A DNA stretch of 64,000 nt, taken from contig CAJXGN010000007.1 of the NCBI GenBank assembly GCA_913053875.1, forward strand, positions 1-64,000, in the 5' to 3' direction. The DNA comes from an uncultured Agromyces sp. GTDB lineage: Bacteria > Actinomycetota > Actinomycetes > Actinomycetales > Microbacteriaceae. Positions 33,102 to 43,333 of this stretch are shown here, piece after piece; positions within the stretch are counted from its first letter, which is position 1; each line of letters begins with the position of its first letter. Below the pieces are notes generated by a model. That model saw nothing but the letters and a program-made list of their open reading frames with translations. It did not search any database and was not told the origin of the DNA. Position numbers and translations under genes: made by a program.

Positions 33102-34748
33102 TCAGGCCGACTCCGTACCCCCGTCGCCGGCGGGCTCGGCCTCGACCTCCGGTTCTCGCCGCGCCGAGACCTCCGCCGGGAGGTTGCGCGAGAGGAACAG
33201 CGAGAGCACGAGCAACGCGAACACGATGAAGATCGCCTGCTTGAGCGCCTCGAGCTGCGAGTCCGCGTAGTCGGATGCGATGGCGGCGGCTGTGTCTGCG
33301 TCGCCGCCCGCGTCGAGCACGAGCTGCTCGGCCTCCGCCTCGGAGACGATGGGCACGCCCGACTCGACCCGCTCGACCACCTGGCTGCGCGCATCTCCGG
33401 AGATGTCGGAGTTCACCTCGATGGCGGAGAGCAGCCCGGAGCCGAGCAGCGTGATGAACACGGAGCCGACGATCGCCGTGCCGAACGACGACCCGAGGTT
33501 CTGGAAGGTGCCCTGCAGGCCGCCGACCTCCGACGTGTCGTCCTGCTCGACGGCCGACATGTTCACGTTGCCGAGCTGCGAGGCGAGCAGGCCGAACCCG
33601 GCGCCGGCGATGAACATGCCGATCGCGAACGGCCAGCCGACGAGCTCGGGTTGTAGCGCGACGAGAATGAAGAGGAGCCCGACGGCCATCGTGACCTGGC
33701 CGAGCTGCGCGATGCGCCGTGCCGACCGGCGTGCCGTGAGCCACGACCCCACGGCGGAGAACACGACGAGGCCGAGCGAGAGCGGCAGGATGCGCAGCCC
33801 CGTGCCGAGCGCGTCGTAGCCCTGCATCGTCTGCAGGTAGACGGGGATGACGAAGAACAGCGCGGCGACCGCGAAGTACTGCACCAGGAACCCGGAGAGC
33901 CCGCTGCGCAGCGCGGCGATGCGGAAGAGGCGCACCTTGAGCAGGGGCATCCGCCCGCTGTCGGCCAGCTTGCGCTGCCGCAGCAGGAACCACCAGAGCA
34001 CCATCACGCCCGCGAGGATGAGGTAGGTCACCGGCGAGACGCCGAGCGGCGCGATCTCGACGCCGCCGATCTCGGGCGGCGCGATGGGCACGAACCAGCC
34101 CCACGTCTTCGACTGGAGCACGCCGAGCACGAGCATGGCCATGCCGCCGGCCGAGAGCAGCACGCTCGGCACGTCGATGCGCAGGCCCCGGTCGGCGGCG
34201 ACGTCCTTGATGCGGCCCGAGACCACGAGGATGCCGATCATCACGATCGTCTCGGCGACGAACACGTACCGCCAGGAGGCGTAGGTCGTGACGAGGCCGC
34301 CGATGAGCGGGCCGGCGGCCGCGGCGAGGCCGGTCACCGCGCCGAGGATCGAGAACGCGACGACCCGCGCCCGGCCCTCGTAGTTGATCGCGGCGAGCGA
34401 CGCGATCGCCGGGATCACGAGCACCGCGCCGAGCCCCTCGACGACCGACCAGCCGACCAGCAGCACGGTGAGATTCGGGCTGAGCGCCGTCACGAGCGAC
34501 CCGACGCCGTAGATCACCGCGCCGATGCGGAACGCGCGCGAACGCCCCCACTTGTCGCCGAGCTTGCCGCCCGTGAGCATGAACGCGGCCATGGTCAGCG
34601 TGTAGAACGTGATGGCCGCCTGCATGCCCGTGATGGTGGTGCCGAGGTCGGAGGCGACCTGCGAGATCGACACGTTCATGACCGTGCTGTCGAGCACCAT
34701 CACGAACTGCGCCACGGCCAGGACGACGATCACGAATCCGTGCTTCAC
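33102..34748 (-). CDS. MFS transporter, DHA2 type, with long loop
   Basis: This 548-residue membrane protein has 14 predicted helices, motif A GGKLGDKWGRSRAF and a large extracytoplasmic loop near residues 425-500 (acidic, Ala-rich) before the final helix, as in several actinobacterial drug exporters. It is a probable multidrug exporter. The GTG start is leaderless by TAGGGT (34756-34761), 7 nt upstream. The gene lies next to tRNA-Ala, read in the same direction. Confidence 0.88.
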   Translation of the reverse strand: MKHGFVIVVLAVAQFVMVLDSTVMNVSISQVASDLGTTITGMQAAITFYTLTMAAFMLTGGKLGDKWGRSRAFRIGAVIYGVGSLVTALSPNLTVLLVGWSVVEGLGAVLVIPAIASLAAINYEGRARVVAFSILGAVTGLAAAAGPLIGGLVTTYASWRYVFVAETIVMIGILVVSGRIKDVAADRGLRIDVPSVLLSAGGMAMLVLGVLQSKTWGWFVPIAPPEIGGVEIAPLGVSPVTYLILAGVMVLWWFLLRQRKLADSGRMPLLKVRLFRIAALRSGLSGFLVQYFAVAALFFVIPVYLQTMQGYDALGTGLRILPLSLGLVVFSAVGSWLTARRSARRIAQLGQVTMAVGLLFILVALQPELVGWPFAIGMFIAGAGFGLLASQLGNVNMSAVEQDDTSEVGGLQGTFQNLGSSFGTAIVGSVFITLLGSGLLSAIEVNSDISGDARSQVVERVESGVPIVSEAEAEQLVLDAGGDADTAAAIASDYADSQLEALKQAIFIVFALLVLSLFLSRNLPAEVSARREPEVEAEPAGDGGTESA

Positions 34749-34794
34749 AGCACCGACCCTAGCGGCGCCGGGCCTCGCCGTGTTGGCGAAACGA

Positions 34795-34835
34795 CGAAGC
34801 CCCCGGCACGTATCCGTACCAGAGGCTCCGCTTCG
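34795..34835 (-). terminator. Terminator-like hairpin after tRNA-Ala
   Basis: Directly after the tRNA on the minus strand, CGAAGC and GCTTCG (34830-34835 and 34795-34800) can pair around an inner GC-rich arm, followed by TCGTTTCG. This would end the tRNA transcript, immediately before the MFS promoter. Pairing is imperfect inside. Confidence 0.4.
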
Positions 34836-34836
34836 G

Positions 34837-34909
34837 TGGACCCAGGGGGATTCGAACCCCCGACCTTCTCATTGCGAACGAGACGCGCTACCAACTGCGC
34901 CATGGGCCC
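34837..34909 (-). tRNA. tRNA-Ala(CGC)
   Basis: The 73-nt gene folds into a cloverleaf: acceptor GGGCCCA/TGGGTCC with discriminator A, a D arm GCGC..GCGC, anticodon stem TCTCG/TGAGA with loop TTCGCAA (anticodon CGC, decoding GCG), and T arm GGGGG-TTCGAAT-CCCCC. The CCA end is not encoded. GCG is a frequent alanine codon in these genes, matching the need for this tRNA. Confidence 0.96.
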
Positions 34910-34978
34910 GAGCGACATTCACCATATCACCACGGCGAGCGCACTCCGAATCGAGCGGCGGCCTGCCCGCGCGGTCGT

Positions 34979-36034
34979 TCAGCCCGCGACGCGACGACGT
35001 CGCAGCACGGCGTCGAGGTCGGTCAGACCGGGCCCCGTGTCGCCCACGACGCCCATCGACGCGTAGCGGTTCGGCACGGCGGCGGCCTCCTCCGCAGCCG
35101 CCGATGCGGATGCCCCGGTGCGCGGCTGCGGCGCCTGCACCGGCGCCCGCTGCCCGTCGCTGCGCGCCGGTGCCGCCTGCTCGCGCCCGGCGATGCGCGA
35201 CCCGTAGCCGCCCGTCACGCGCGCGGCGATCGACGTCACGTCGGGGCGCATCGCGGCGGCCCGCTGCTCGAGCTCGACCTCGCTCGCGGCGCGACGGAGC
35301 TGCTCGGCGGCTTCGATCGACGCCATGGCGGTCGCGGCGATGCTGCCGCGCGAGAGCACGAGCGGCTTGGGCAGCGGCTGCGGCGTCCAGCCGCCCTCCG
35401 CGACCTCGCGTGCGAACTCGATGGGCTCGAACGCGGCCTGCGGGGGTGCAGGCGCATCGGATGCCACGGGCTGCTCCGTCGCCACCGGCGCGACGCGTCG
35501 GCGCGCCAGCACCACGATGCCGCCGAACGACGCGACCATGCCCGCGCCACCGGCGAGCGCGACGAACTCGCTCATGCCGAAGGCGAGCCCGACGAGGCCG
35601 ACCACCACCGTGATGAGCGAGAGCAACAGGCCGAGCGAGCACATCGCCCTGCGCCGGCGCAGTCGTCGGCGCGCCGCCCCGCTCGCCTCGCGCACGGTGG
35701 CCGCTGCGACACGGCGCGCCTCGGCGGCACGCAGCCGCGCGGCCTTCTCCTCGGCCTCGGCGAGCGCACGCCGGGCCTCGGCCTCGTGCTCCGCGGCGCG
35801 CTCCTGCTTGCGCAGCAGCCGCTCCTGCTCGGCGATCGCGCGCGCGTTCGCCTCGACGGTCACGGGCTCGGGCGTCTCCGACGTCTCGGCGAGGATGCGG
35901 AGCGTCTGCTGGAGCCGTACGGTGTTGCGTTCGGTCGCGAGGTACTGGCCTCGCCGCACCCAGCTCGGGAGCAGGTACGCGATCCAGAGCACGGCGGCGA
36001 CGGCCAGAAGGATCCCCCCGCCGAGCACGTCCAT
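34979..36034 (-). CDS. Membrane protein with coiled-coil, unknown function
   Basis: This 351-residue protein has an N-terminal helix (LGGGILLAVAAVLWIAYLLP), a 75-residue Glu/Arg/Ala coiled-coil, two further membrane helices around 133-175 and a long Ala/Pro-rich cytoplasmic tail ending in DLDAVLRRRRVAG. I recognise no family. A coiled-coil between membrane segments suggests a scaffold or envelope role. ATG 36034 is leaderless by TACCGT (36041-36046), 6 nt upstream. It lies between the galU/GNAT operon and tRNA-Ala. Confidence 0.75.
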   Translation of the reverse strand: MDVLGGGILLAVAAVLWIAYLLPSWVRRGQYLATERNTVRLQQTLRILAETSETPEPVTVEANARAIAEQERLLRKQERAAEHEAEARRALAEAEEKAARLRAAEARRVAAATVREASGAARRRLRRRRAMCSLGLLLSLITVVVGLVGLAFGMSEFVALAGGAGMVASFGGIVVLARRRVAPVATEQPVASDAPAPPQAAFEPIEFAREVAEGGWTPQPLPKPLVLSRGSIAATAMASIEAAEQLRRAASEVELEQRAAAMRPDVTSIAARVTGGYGSRIAGREQAAPARSDGQRAPVQAPQPRTGASASAAAEEAAAVPNRYASMGVVGDTGPGLTDLDAVLRRRRVAG

Positions 36035-36119
36035 GCGCCAACGGTACGGCCGGGCGGAACCGGCCGACAACAGCGCCCCGGCGTGTCCGTCCGATCAGGT
36101 CGAGCGCAGCGCCCGGGCG

Positions 36120-36779
36120 CTACCGGTCGGGCTGCAGCGGGTACGCGGCCGCGGCCCGGTCGTCCGGGCTGATCCGCGCGGCATCCGCCGGCACCCGGCC
36201 CTCGCGCCACCGGCGCAGCACGCCGCCGCGCACCTCCTCGACGACGAGCGCGAAGCAGAAGTGGTCGCGCCAGTCGCCGTCGATGTGGATGTACCGCCGG
36301 CGCAGCCCCTCGTAGCGGAAGCCGAGCTTCTCGACGACCCGCAGCGAGGCGGCGTTCTCGGGGCGGATGCAGATCTCCATGCGGTGCAAACCGAGCTCGA
36401 AGAAGCAGTGGTCGGTGGCCAGCGCGACGGCGGTCGGCGTGATGCCGCGCCCGGCGGCGCGCTGCACGACCCAGTAGCCGATCGTCGCCGAGGAGACCGA
36501 GCCGTAGGTGATCGACGACACGTTCAGCTGGCCGACGAGCTCGCCCGAGTCCTCGATGAGGAACGGGATCGCGGAACCCGCCCGCGCGTGCGCCAGGAGG
36601 TTGCGGATGCTCCCCCGGGTGTCGAGGCTCGACGAGCCGGCGGGATGCGTCGCCTCCCACCGGCGCAGCCAGGCGCGGTTGTCGAGCAGCTCCCGTTCGA
36701 GGGCCCGCGCGTCGCGCACGCGGATGGGGCGCAGGGTCACCGCGCCGTCACGCAGCGTGGGAAGCGCGGGACCGGCCAT
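36120..36779 (-). CDS. GNAT acetyltransferase (RimJ/RimL type)
   Basis: This 219-residue N-acetyltransferase begins LRPIRVRDARALERELLDN and has the acetyl-CoA loop VQRAAGRGITPTAVAL, then HRMEICIRPENAASLRVVEK and LGFRYEGLRRRYIHIDGDWRD (key residues G, R, Y and D), the RimJ/RimL pattern for acetylating the N-terminus of ribosomal proteins or similar substrates. The gene starts 7 nt after galU and belongs to its operon. The long C-terminal tail beyond the core is variable. Confidence 0.88.
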   Translation of the reverse strand: MAGPALPTLRDGAVTLRPIRVRDARALERELLDNRAWLRRWEATHPAGSSSLDTRGSIRNLLAHARAGSAIPFLIEDSGELVGQLNVSSITYGSVSSATIGYWVVQRAAGRGITPTAVALATDHCFFELGLHRMEICIRPENAASLRVVEKLGFRYEGLRRRYIHIDGDWRDHFCFALVVEEVRGGVLRRWREGRVPADAARISPDDRAAAAYPLQPDR

Positions 36780-36786
36780 CCGACCC

Positions 36787-37686
<900 letters not shown>

Positions 37687-37759
37687 GCCGACCAGCGTAT
37701 CCGTTCCGGGGCGTGCACAAGCGGCGGATGCCACGACGGCGCGCCCGTAGGATGGGGCC

Positions 37760-38338
37760 ATGTCGGCCGACCCCGAGCATCGGAAGCGCACCCTGCGGGC
37801 CGAGCTGCGCGAGCGCCGCCGCACCCTCACCTCCACCGAGCGGTCGTCGGCGTCCGACGGGTTCACCGCCCGTCTCACCGAGCTGGTCGAGCGGCACGAC
37901 GCCCGGTCGCTCGCCTGCTACCTCTCGATGCCCGACGAGCCCGACACCCGGCCGTTCGTGCGCTGGGCGGAGGATGCCGGCATCCGCGTGCTCTTCCCGA
38001 TCAGCCGGGAGGACGGCCTGCTCGACTGGACCGTCGGGGAGGACCGTTCCGAGGTCACGGGCCTGCACGGCATCCCCGAGGCGACGGGCGAGCTGCTCGG
38101 GCCGATCGCGATCAACGACGTCGACCTCATCGTCGTTCCGGCCGCCGCGGTCGATGCCACGGGCACGCGACTCGGCTGGGGCCGCGGCTATTTCGACAAG
38201 ACCCTCGGATCGATGGGACAATGTCCCCCGGTCTACGCCGTCGTCTACGACACCGAGTTCGTCGACGACGTGCCGCGCGAGCGGCACGACCAGCCGGTCG
38301 ACGGCGTCGTGACGCCCACGCGCATCGTCTCCTTCTGA
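37760..38338 (+). CDS. 5-formyltetrahydrofolate cyclo-ligase
   Basis: This 192-residue enzyme converts 5-formyl-THF to methenyl-THF with ATP. Conserved pieces are RKRTLRAELRERRRTL at the N-terminus, ACYLSMPDEPDT, the VPAAAVDATGTRLGWGRGYF signature (metal/ATP site) with DKTL, and VYDTEFVDDVPRERHDQPVD (substrate-side Glu/His). ATG 37760 is leaderless by TAGGAT (37748-37753), 6 nt upstream. It precedes the FmdB and MscL genes in the order usual for Microbacteriaceae. Confidence 0.93.
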   Translation: MSADPEHRKRTLRAELRERRRTLTSTERSSASDGFTARLTELVERHDARSLACYLSMPDEPDTRPFVRWAEDAGIRVLFPISREDGLLDWTVGEDRSEVTGLHGIPEATGELLGPIAINDVDLIVVPAAAVDATGTRLGWGRGYFDKTLGSMGQCPPVYAVVYDTEFVDDVPRERHDQPVDGVVTPTRIVSF

Positions 38339-38368
38339 CGGCGAGACTCCCCGAACGAGAGAACGCCC

Positions 38369-38695
38369 GTGCCCACCTACGCCTACCGTTGCACCGAGTG
38401 CGACAACGCCTTCGACATCCAGCAGTCCTTCTCGGACGCCTCGCTGACCGAGTGCCCCGCATGCGGCGGTCGCCTGCGCAAGGTGTTCGGCTCCATCGGC
38501 GTGACCTTCAACGGGTCGGGCTTCTACCGCACCGACTCGCGGTCGGGCGGCTCGAGCGGGTCCGGCGGCACGACGGCGAAGGCGGATGCCCCTACCAAGT
38601 CCGACTCCGGGTCGCCGACGTCGAGCGAGACGTCGTCGAGCACGTCGTCCACCCCCGCGAAGGCGCCCGCCGCAACGAGTTCGTCATCGTCGTGA
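38369..38695 (+). CDS. FmdB-type zinc-ribbon protein
   Basis: This 108-residue protein has an N-terminal zinc ribbon (PTYAYRCTECDNAF then LTECPACGGRLRKVF, four Cys) and then a Ser/Gly/Thr-rich low-complexity tail, the usual form in actinobacteria. The family is called FmdB-like after a formamidase-linked regulator, but its role is unknown. GTG 38369 follows GAGAG by about 9 nt. The tail is almost purely serine and alanine and probably disordered. Confidence 0.88.
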   Translation: MPTYAYRCTECDNAFDIQQSFSDASLTECPACGGRLRKVFGSIGVTFNGSGFYRTDSRSGGSSGSGGTTAKADAPTKSDSGSPTSSETSSSTSSTPAKAPAATSSSSS

Positions 38696-38714
38696 GCTAG
38701 CGTGTCCTGACGGA

Positions 38715-38730
38715 CCGCGCGAGGGCGCGG
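38715..38730 (+). terminator. GC hairpin in the mscL leader
   Basis: CCGCGC-GAGG-GCGCGG forms a 6-bp stem followed by CCCGTTT. It lies 20 bp after the fmdB-like stop and just downstream of TAGCGT (38698-38703), a possible mscL promoter. It could end the upstream transcript or sit in the mscL 5' leader. Either reading is uncertain. Confidence 0.35.
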
Positions 38731-38755
38731 CCCGTTTCGCGTACGGGGAGGGTAC

Positions 38756-39199
38756 ATGCTCAAGGGTTTCCGCGACTTCATCATGCGGGGCAACGTCATC
38801 GACCTCGCGGTCGCCGTCGTCATCGGCGCGGCGTTCACCGCTGTCGTCAACGCCGTGGTGACCGGCCTGATCAATCCGGTGATCAGCATGTTCTTCCAGG
38901 CGGACTCGCTCAACGAGGCGATGAAGATCCCGCTGTTCGGTGGTTCCGAGCTGTCGCTCGGACTCATCCTCGGCGCGATCATCAACTTCCTCGTGGTCGC
39001 AGCGGTGGTCTACTTCGTGTTCGTGATGCCGGTGAACCACGTCAAGCAGCGCGCGGAGGAGCGCATCCGCTCGGGGCAGCCGCCGGCCGCGGGCGACCCG
39101 CCCACGCCGACCGAGGTCGAGCTCCTCGGGCAGATCCGCGACCTGCTCGCCGAGCAGTCCGGCACGACCCAGACCGGTGGGAAGCACGCCGACTCCTGA
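38756..39199 (+). CDS. mscL: Large-conductance mechanosensitive channel MscL
   Basis: This 147-residue channel subunit has the MscL N-terminal amphipathic helix and first membrane helix (GFRDFIMRGNVIDLAVAVVI), a periplasmic loop, and the second helix (GAIINFLVVAAVVYFVFV), then a cytoplasmic helix (EVELLGQIRDLLAE) that forms the bundle. It opens on sudden hypo-osmotic shock. Ribosome site GGGGAGGG lies 5-6 nt upstream of ATG. Length is normal for actinobacteria. Confidence 0.96.
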   Translation: MLKGFRDFIMRGNVIDLAVAVVIGAAFTAVVNAVVTGLINPVISMFFQADSLNEAMKIPLFGGSELSLGLILGAIINFLVVAAVVYFVFVMPVNHVKQRAEERIRSGQPPAAGDPPTPTEVELLGQIRDLLAEQSGTTQTGGKHADS

Positions 39200-39223
39200 G
39201 TCGCGAACGTCGTGCGTCCGCCG

Positions 39224-39472
39224 TCACCAGTGCGGCGGGCGTTCGCGCGTGATGCGCTCGTCGTCGCCGGTCGACCCGCGCTTCGGCTTCCGCGGCGGCT
39301 CGTCGCGCGCGGGCGCCTCGGGCGACGGGTCGCTGCCGGGCGCGGGGGTCAGGCGCGCACGCCGGGCGCCGGCGGTGCGCTCCACCCGCTGACGCGGCCG
39401 CGTGGGCGGCGACTCGCCGTCAGCGGCATCCGCTCGCTCGGGCCCGTGTTCGTCGGGCTCCGTCGGGGTCAC
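39224..39472 (-). CDS. Small disordered protein coupled to the helicase-like gene
   Basis: This 82-residue, very hydrophilic protein is rich in Pro, Arg, Glu and Asp and has no hydrophobic core, so it is probably disordered. GTG 39472 overlaps the stop of the large helicase-like gene (GTGA), the same coupling seen in other operons here, which supports real translation. I recognise no family. Confidence 0.55.
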   Translation of the reverse strand: MTPTEPDEHGPERADAADGESPPTRPRQRVERTAGARRARLTPAPGSDPSPEAPARDEPPRKPKRGSTGDDERITRERPPHW

Positions 39473-42400
39473 GACGGCAGGTCCCCCACGTCGATCGGCT
39501 GCGTGTCGGCCGACACCGGCTCCTTCGGCACGGCGCCGAGCAGGGTAGCCACGCGACGCGCGACCGCGTCGGGGTTGCCGAACAGCTCGAAACTGTGCAC
39601 GCGCAGCACGTGCCATCCGAGTCGCCGCAGCACGGCGGGCCGCAGGCGCAGCGACTCGCGCAGGCTCTGGTCGACGAGCGTCGGATCGGTCTCGACGACC
39701 ACGGCGCGGCCGGCGCGCGAGGCGGCCAGCGCGAGCTTGCCGTGGTGGCCGAGGGCGACGCGGATGTCGAGCTTCGCGAGTCGCGCCGCGAGGTCGACGA
39801 GCATCGGGTCGGTCGACTCCTCGACCGACGGCGCCGAGATGCGCTCCTCCGCCTCACCGAGCACCTCGGCGAGGGCGAGCACGCCGTGCGCCTGGCGGTC
39901 GTGGTCGATCTCGTCGGGGCGGAAGCAGGCGACGATGTCCATGGAGCGCCGGGCCCGGGTCATCGCGACCGCGAGCAGGCGGTCGCCGCCCGGTTCCCCC
40001 AGCGGTCCGAAGCTCGACAGCAGGCGTCCGTGCGGGGTCGGAGCGAACCCCACCGAGAAGATCACCCGGTCGCGGCTCTGCGCGACGGCCTGCTCGAGCG
40101 TGAGCACGGTGAACGGCTCGGCCCGGTCGGTGAGGATGAAGTCGGAGAGGTCGGTGCGCTTGGCGAACGCGGCGAGCACGGCCTGGTGCACGCGAGCCGC
40201 GTGCCGGGCGCTCGCGGTGATCACCATGAGCGACTCGCGCGGGCGCTTGACCGCGTGCTCCATGACCAGCTCGACGACCTTCGCGACCTCGGCGTCGACG
40301 CTCTCGACGGTGCCGGTGCGCGGGTCGGGCAGCCCCGAGCCCTCGAGGAAGTGCAGGTTGAGGCTGCCGTGCCCGAGGAAGCTACCCGCCCACGGCAGCG
40401 AGTCGATGCGACCGTCGTAGTAGCGGCGGTTCACGAGTTCGGCGAGGTCCTCGCCCCCGGCGCGATAGCTGCGGGTCAGCGTGAGCGTGGGCAGCAGCTC
40501 GCCGAGGCGCGCGAGCGCCGACTCGTCGTGCTCCTCGTCGGACTCGTCGCGTGCCGTCGTCGTGGCGCCGTCGTCGACGTCCGGGTCGGGGATGCCGGTC
40601 TCGAACGGCGTGGGCGTCTGCGTGACCGGGTCGCCGAACGCGACGACCTGCTTGGCGCGGCGGATCGCGCCGAGGTTCTCGGCGAACGTCGTCGCGGCGG
40701 CGTCGACGAGGATCACGGCGTCGAACGCGATGCGGTCGTCGATGGCGCCGACGTCGTACGGAGAGGCGAGCCACACGGGAGCGAGCGCACGGAACAGGTG
40801 CGGTGCGGCCTCGTGCAGGCGGCCGGCGGTGGCGCGGTCGGCGCGCAGCAGCGCACGCAGCTGTTCCGCCTCCTCGGGCCAGTCGACGATGCCGACCTTC
40901 CACGACTCCGCGAGCTGCCAGGCGAGCTGCGGGCCCGCGCTGGTGGCGTGCGCCTCGTCGACGAGGCGGAAGTCGGCCTCGAGCCGGTCGAGCACGGCCG
41001 TGTTGGCGCCGAGCAGCGCGGCGTCGCCGGCGAGCAGCGACTCGAGCACCGACTGCCACCAGGCGAGCTCCAGCTCGGCGGCCACCTGCTCCTGCGGCAC
41101 GTGCCGACGGGAGAGGTCGACGAGCAGCGGGTCGAGGTCGAGCTCGCGCAGCGTGCCGAGCAGCGCGGTGCGCTCCTGCAGGTTCGCGAGCACCTCCGAC
41201 TTCGCGGCGAGGCCCGACATGGTCGCGACGAGCTCGCGGATCGGCCGCTGCGCGAGCTCGCGGTCGGTGCCGACGGTGCCGAGGGGCACGTCGAGCGAGG
41301 CGAGGTCGGATGCGACGTGCTGGTACAGGACGTGCAGGTCGGCGACGCCGACGGGCACGCCCGGGATCGAGCCCGCGGTCGAGTAGCGGTTCCACAGGGT
41401 GCGCTGCTGCTGGATGCGACGCAGCGAGCCGTTCATGTCGCCGACGTGCACGCCGGGGCGCACGAACTCGAGCGCGTGCCGGCGGAGGCGCCGACGGTTC
41501 GCGCCCGACATGCCGCGGGAATCGCGGCGGGCCGAGGTCGCGGCGATGAGCTCGCCCAGCGGTCGGTCGAAGACCGAGGGCTGGAACCGGTCGAGCGTCT
41601 CGCGGATGTCGAGGAGGAGCCGGAGGAAGACGCCGAGCTCGGCGACCGACTCGAACGGGCGCAGGCTCGTGGTCGAGATCACGGCGCTCGCGCGTTCGAG
41701 CAGCCGCGGGAGGTCGTTCCCCTGCAGGCGCTTGGCGAGCTCGTGCGCCTGCCCCGCCTCCTCCGACGAGGTGAACGACGCCCCGTACCAGGGCGAGTCG
41801 CCGGGACCGTACTTGAACTCGCCGAGTTCGGCGGCGCGCACGAGGTCGTCCGCCACCTGGGCGCGGTCGCCGGCGAGCCGTTCGAGCGCGGCCCGGTCGA
41901 GCCGGGCGGTCGTCGAGGGCGGGTCGGGCATGAGCGACAGTCGCGCCAGCTCGCCCAGCGCGTCGAGCACCGAGACCCGGAAGCCCGGGTCGCGCCGGGT
42001 GAGCGCGCTGCGATAGTCGATCAGCACCTTGCGCAAGCGCACGAGCGCGTCGTCGACGTCGGCCACGCGCGGCTTCGTCGCCTTCTCGTTGCGCGAGATC
42101 GAGCGCACGAGGTCGCGCCGGAGGGTCGTCGTCGTGACCGCGGCGCCCGCGAGTCCGACCTGTTCGAGGCGGTGCGCGATGCCGTCGAGGCTCGCGCGCC
42201 TCGCGCCGACGACGAGCACGCGGCGGTGCCGCTGCACCAGCGCGCCGATGGCATTCACGATGGTCTGCGAACCGCCGGTGCCGGGCAGCGTCTCGACGAC
42301 GATCGAGGACCCCGCCTCGATCTGCGCGATGACGTGCTCCTGCTCGGCGTCCGCATCGTGCACGAGGGTGTCGGTCGCGGGCGAGCGGTGGTCCTGCCCG

Positions 42401-43269
42401 ACCGAGACGACAGGCTCGTAGGCGGCCTCGACGGATGCCCGTGCCGAGGCGTTGCCCGCCACCGCGTCGATCACGGGGTGGTCGAGCTCGGCGGCATCCG
42501 CCACCATGGCCGGGCCGACCTCGGCGAACGTCGACACGACGAGGCGGGGCGACACGCTGAACCACGGCAGGTGCGAGGTGAGGCCGCGCAGGCGGTCGAT
42601 GACGGGCTGCGGCTTGAAGGCGCCGTTCGTGATCGCGAGCGCGACGAACGACTCGGCGTCGAGCGAGATCTGGAACTGGTCGCGCAGCGCGCGTGCGAGC
42701 GCGGGGTTGAGGAACGGCTGCCCCTTGAGCTTCAGCTCGAAGTCGCGGCCGTACCGGCGGATCGCGAGCGGTCGCAGCAGCACGGGCGCGAGGTGCTCGA
42801 CGTCGTCGAAGCGCCACTTCGCGAGTCCGATCGCGAGGTGCACGCCCTCGATGCCGCGCACGCTCCGCAGCTCGATGCCCTTCTGGGTGATCTCGGCGGC
42901 GGCCAGGCGCGCGTTGCGGAGCGCGAGCTCGTCGCGGATGAGGCTCGAGAGCAGGGTCGACTTGCCGGTGATGAACTGGGGCAGGCCGCCCGGGTGCGTC
43001 GTGGAGAGCTCGATGCGGGTGCGCGGCGTGTCGACGAAGCGCAGCAGCGGCGATCGTCCGCCCACGGCGGCGAGCTCGTCGCGCCAGCGGCGCCACTCGG
43101 GGTCCGCCGGTTCGCCCGTGGCATCCGCTCCACCCGCACCGGCGGGGACGGCCGCGGGGGCGTCGGATCGTTCGTCGGGGACCGGAGTCGGGGGCGCGAA
43201 GCCGGACGCGCCGTCGCCCGACGCGCCGACGAGTCCCTCGTCGTCGTGATGCATGTCGAGGCGGCGCAC
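39469..43269 (-). CDS. Large SF1-helicase-like protein with decayed Walker motifs, REase-like C-terminus
   Basis: This 1266-residue protein is built like DUF4011-type SF1 helicases: an N-terminal region to about 300, RecA-like core, a long helical insert, then the second RecA domain (LTRSYRAGGEDLAELV, VAMTRARRSMDIV) and a C-terminal REase/Vsr-like segment (AVVVETDPTLVDQSLRESLR, VLRRLGWHVLRVHSFEL). The P-loop is LPGTGGSQT near 330, lacking the usual lysine, and the DE box is ILVDAAATT, lacking the catalytic Glu. It may bind but not hydrolyse ATP. Leaderless GTG 43269 is set by TATGGT (43276-43281), 6 nt upstream; ATG 43254 is the alternative. It is divergent from the sulfur operon. Confidence 0.8.
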   Translation of the reverse strand: MRRLDMHHDDEGLVGASGDGASGFAPPTPVPDERSDAPAAVPAGAGGADATGEPADPEWRRWRDELAAVGGRSPLLRFVDTPRTRIELSTTHPGGLPQFITGKSTLLSSLIRDELALRNARLAAAEITQKGIELRSVRGIEGVHLAIGLAKWRFDDVEHLAPVLLRPLAIRRYGRDFELKLKGQPFLNPALARALRDQFQISLDAESFVALAITNGAFKPQPVIDRLRGLTSHLPWFSVSPRLVVSTFAEVGPAMVADAAELDHPVIDAVAGNASARASVEAAYEPVVSVGQDHRSPATDTLVHDADAEQEHVIAQIEAGSSIVVETLPGTGGSQTIVNAIGALVQRHRRVLVVGARRASLDGIAHRLEQVGLAGAAVTTTTLRRDLVRSISRNEKATKPRVADVDDALVRLRKVLIDYRSALTRRDPGFRVSVLDALGELARLSLMPDPPSTTARLDRAALERLAGDRAQVADDLVRAAELGEFKYGPGDSPWYGASFTSSEEAGQAHELAKRLQGNDLPRLLERASAVISTTSLRPFESVAELGVFLRLLLDIRETLDRFQPSVFDRPLGELIAATSARRDSRGMSGANRRRLRRHALEFVRPGVHVGDMNGSLRRIQQQRTLWNRYSTAGSIPGVPVGVADLHVLYQHVASDLASLDVPLGTVGTDRELAQRPIRELVATMSGLAAKSEVLANLQERTALLGTLRELDLDPLLVDLSRRHVPQEQVAAELELAWWQSVLESLLAGDAALLGANTAVLDRLEADFRLVDEAHATSAGPQLAWQLAESWKVGIVDWPEEAEQLRALLRADRATAGRLHEAAPHLFRALAPVWLASPYDVGAIDDRIAFDAVILVDAAATTFAENLGAIRRAKQVVAFGDPVTQTPTPFETGIPDPDVDDGATTTARDESDEEHDESALARLGELLPTLTLTRSYRAGGEDLAELVNRRYYDGRIDSLPWAGSFLGHGSLNLHFLEGSGLPDPRTGTVESVDAEVAKVVELVMEHAVKRPRESLMVITASARHAARVHQAVLAAFAKRTDLSDFILTDRAEPFTVLTLEQAVAQSRDRVIFSVGFAPTPHGRLLSSFGPLGEPGGDRLLAVAMTRARRSMDIVACFRPDEIDHDRQAHGVLALAEVLGEAEERISAPSVEESTDPMLVDLAARLAKLDIRVALGHHGKLALAASRAGRAVVVETDPTLVDQSLRESLRLRPAVLRRLGWHVLRVHSFELFGNPDAVARRVATLLGAVPKEPVSADTQPIDVGDLPS

Positions 43270-43333
43270 ACCGACACCATACGTTCGAGTCGAGCGGATT
43301 CCGTGCAGCATCGCCGCACTCCGTACCATGGAT

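Noticed and set aside
34837..34909. tRNA-Ala as phage attachment site
   Set aside because: Normal genes on both sides and no duplicated end.
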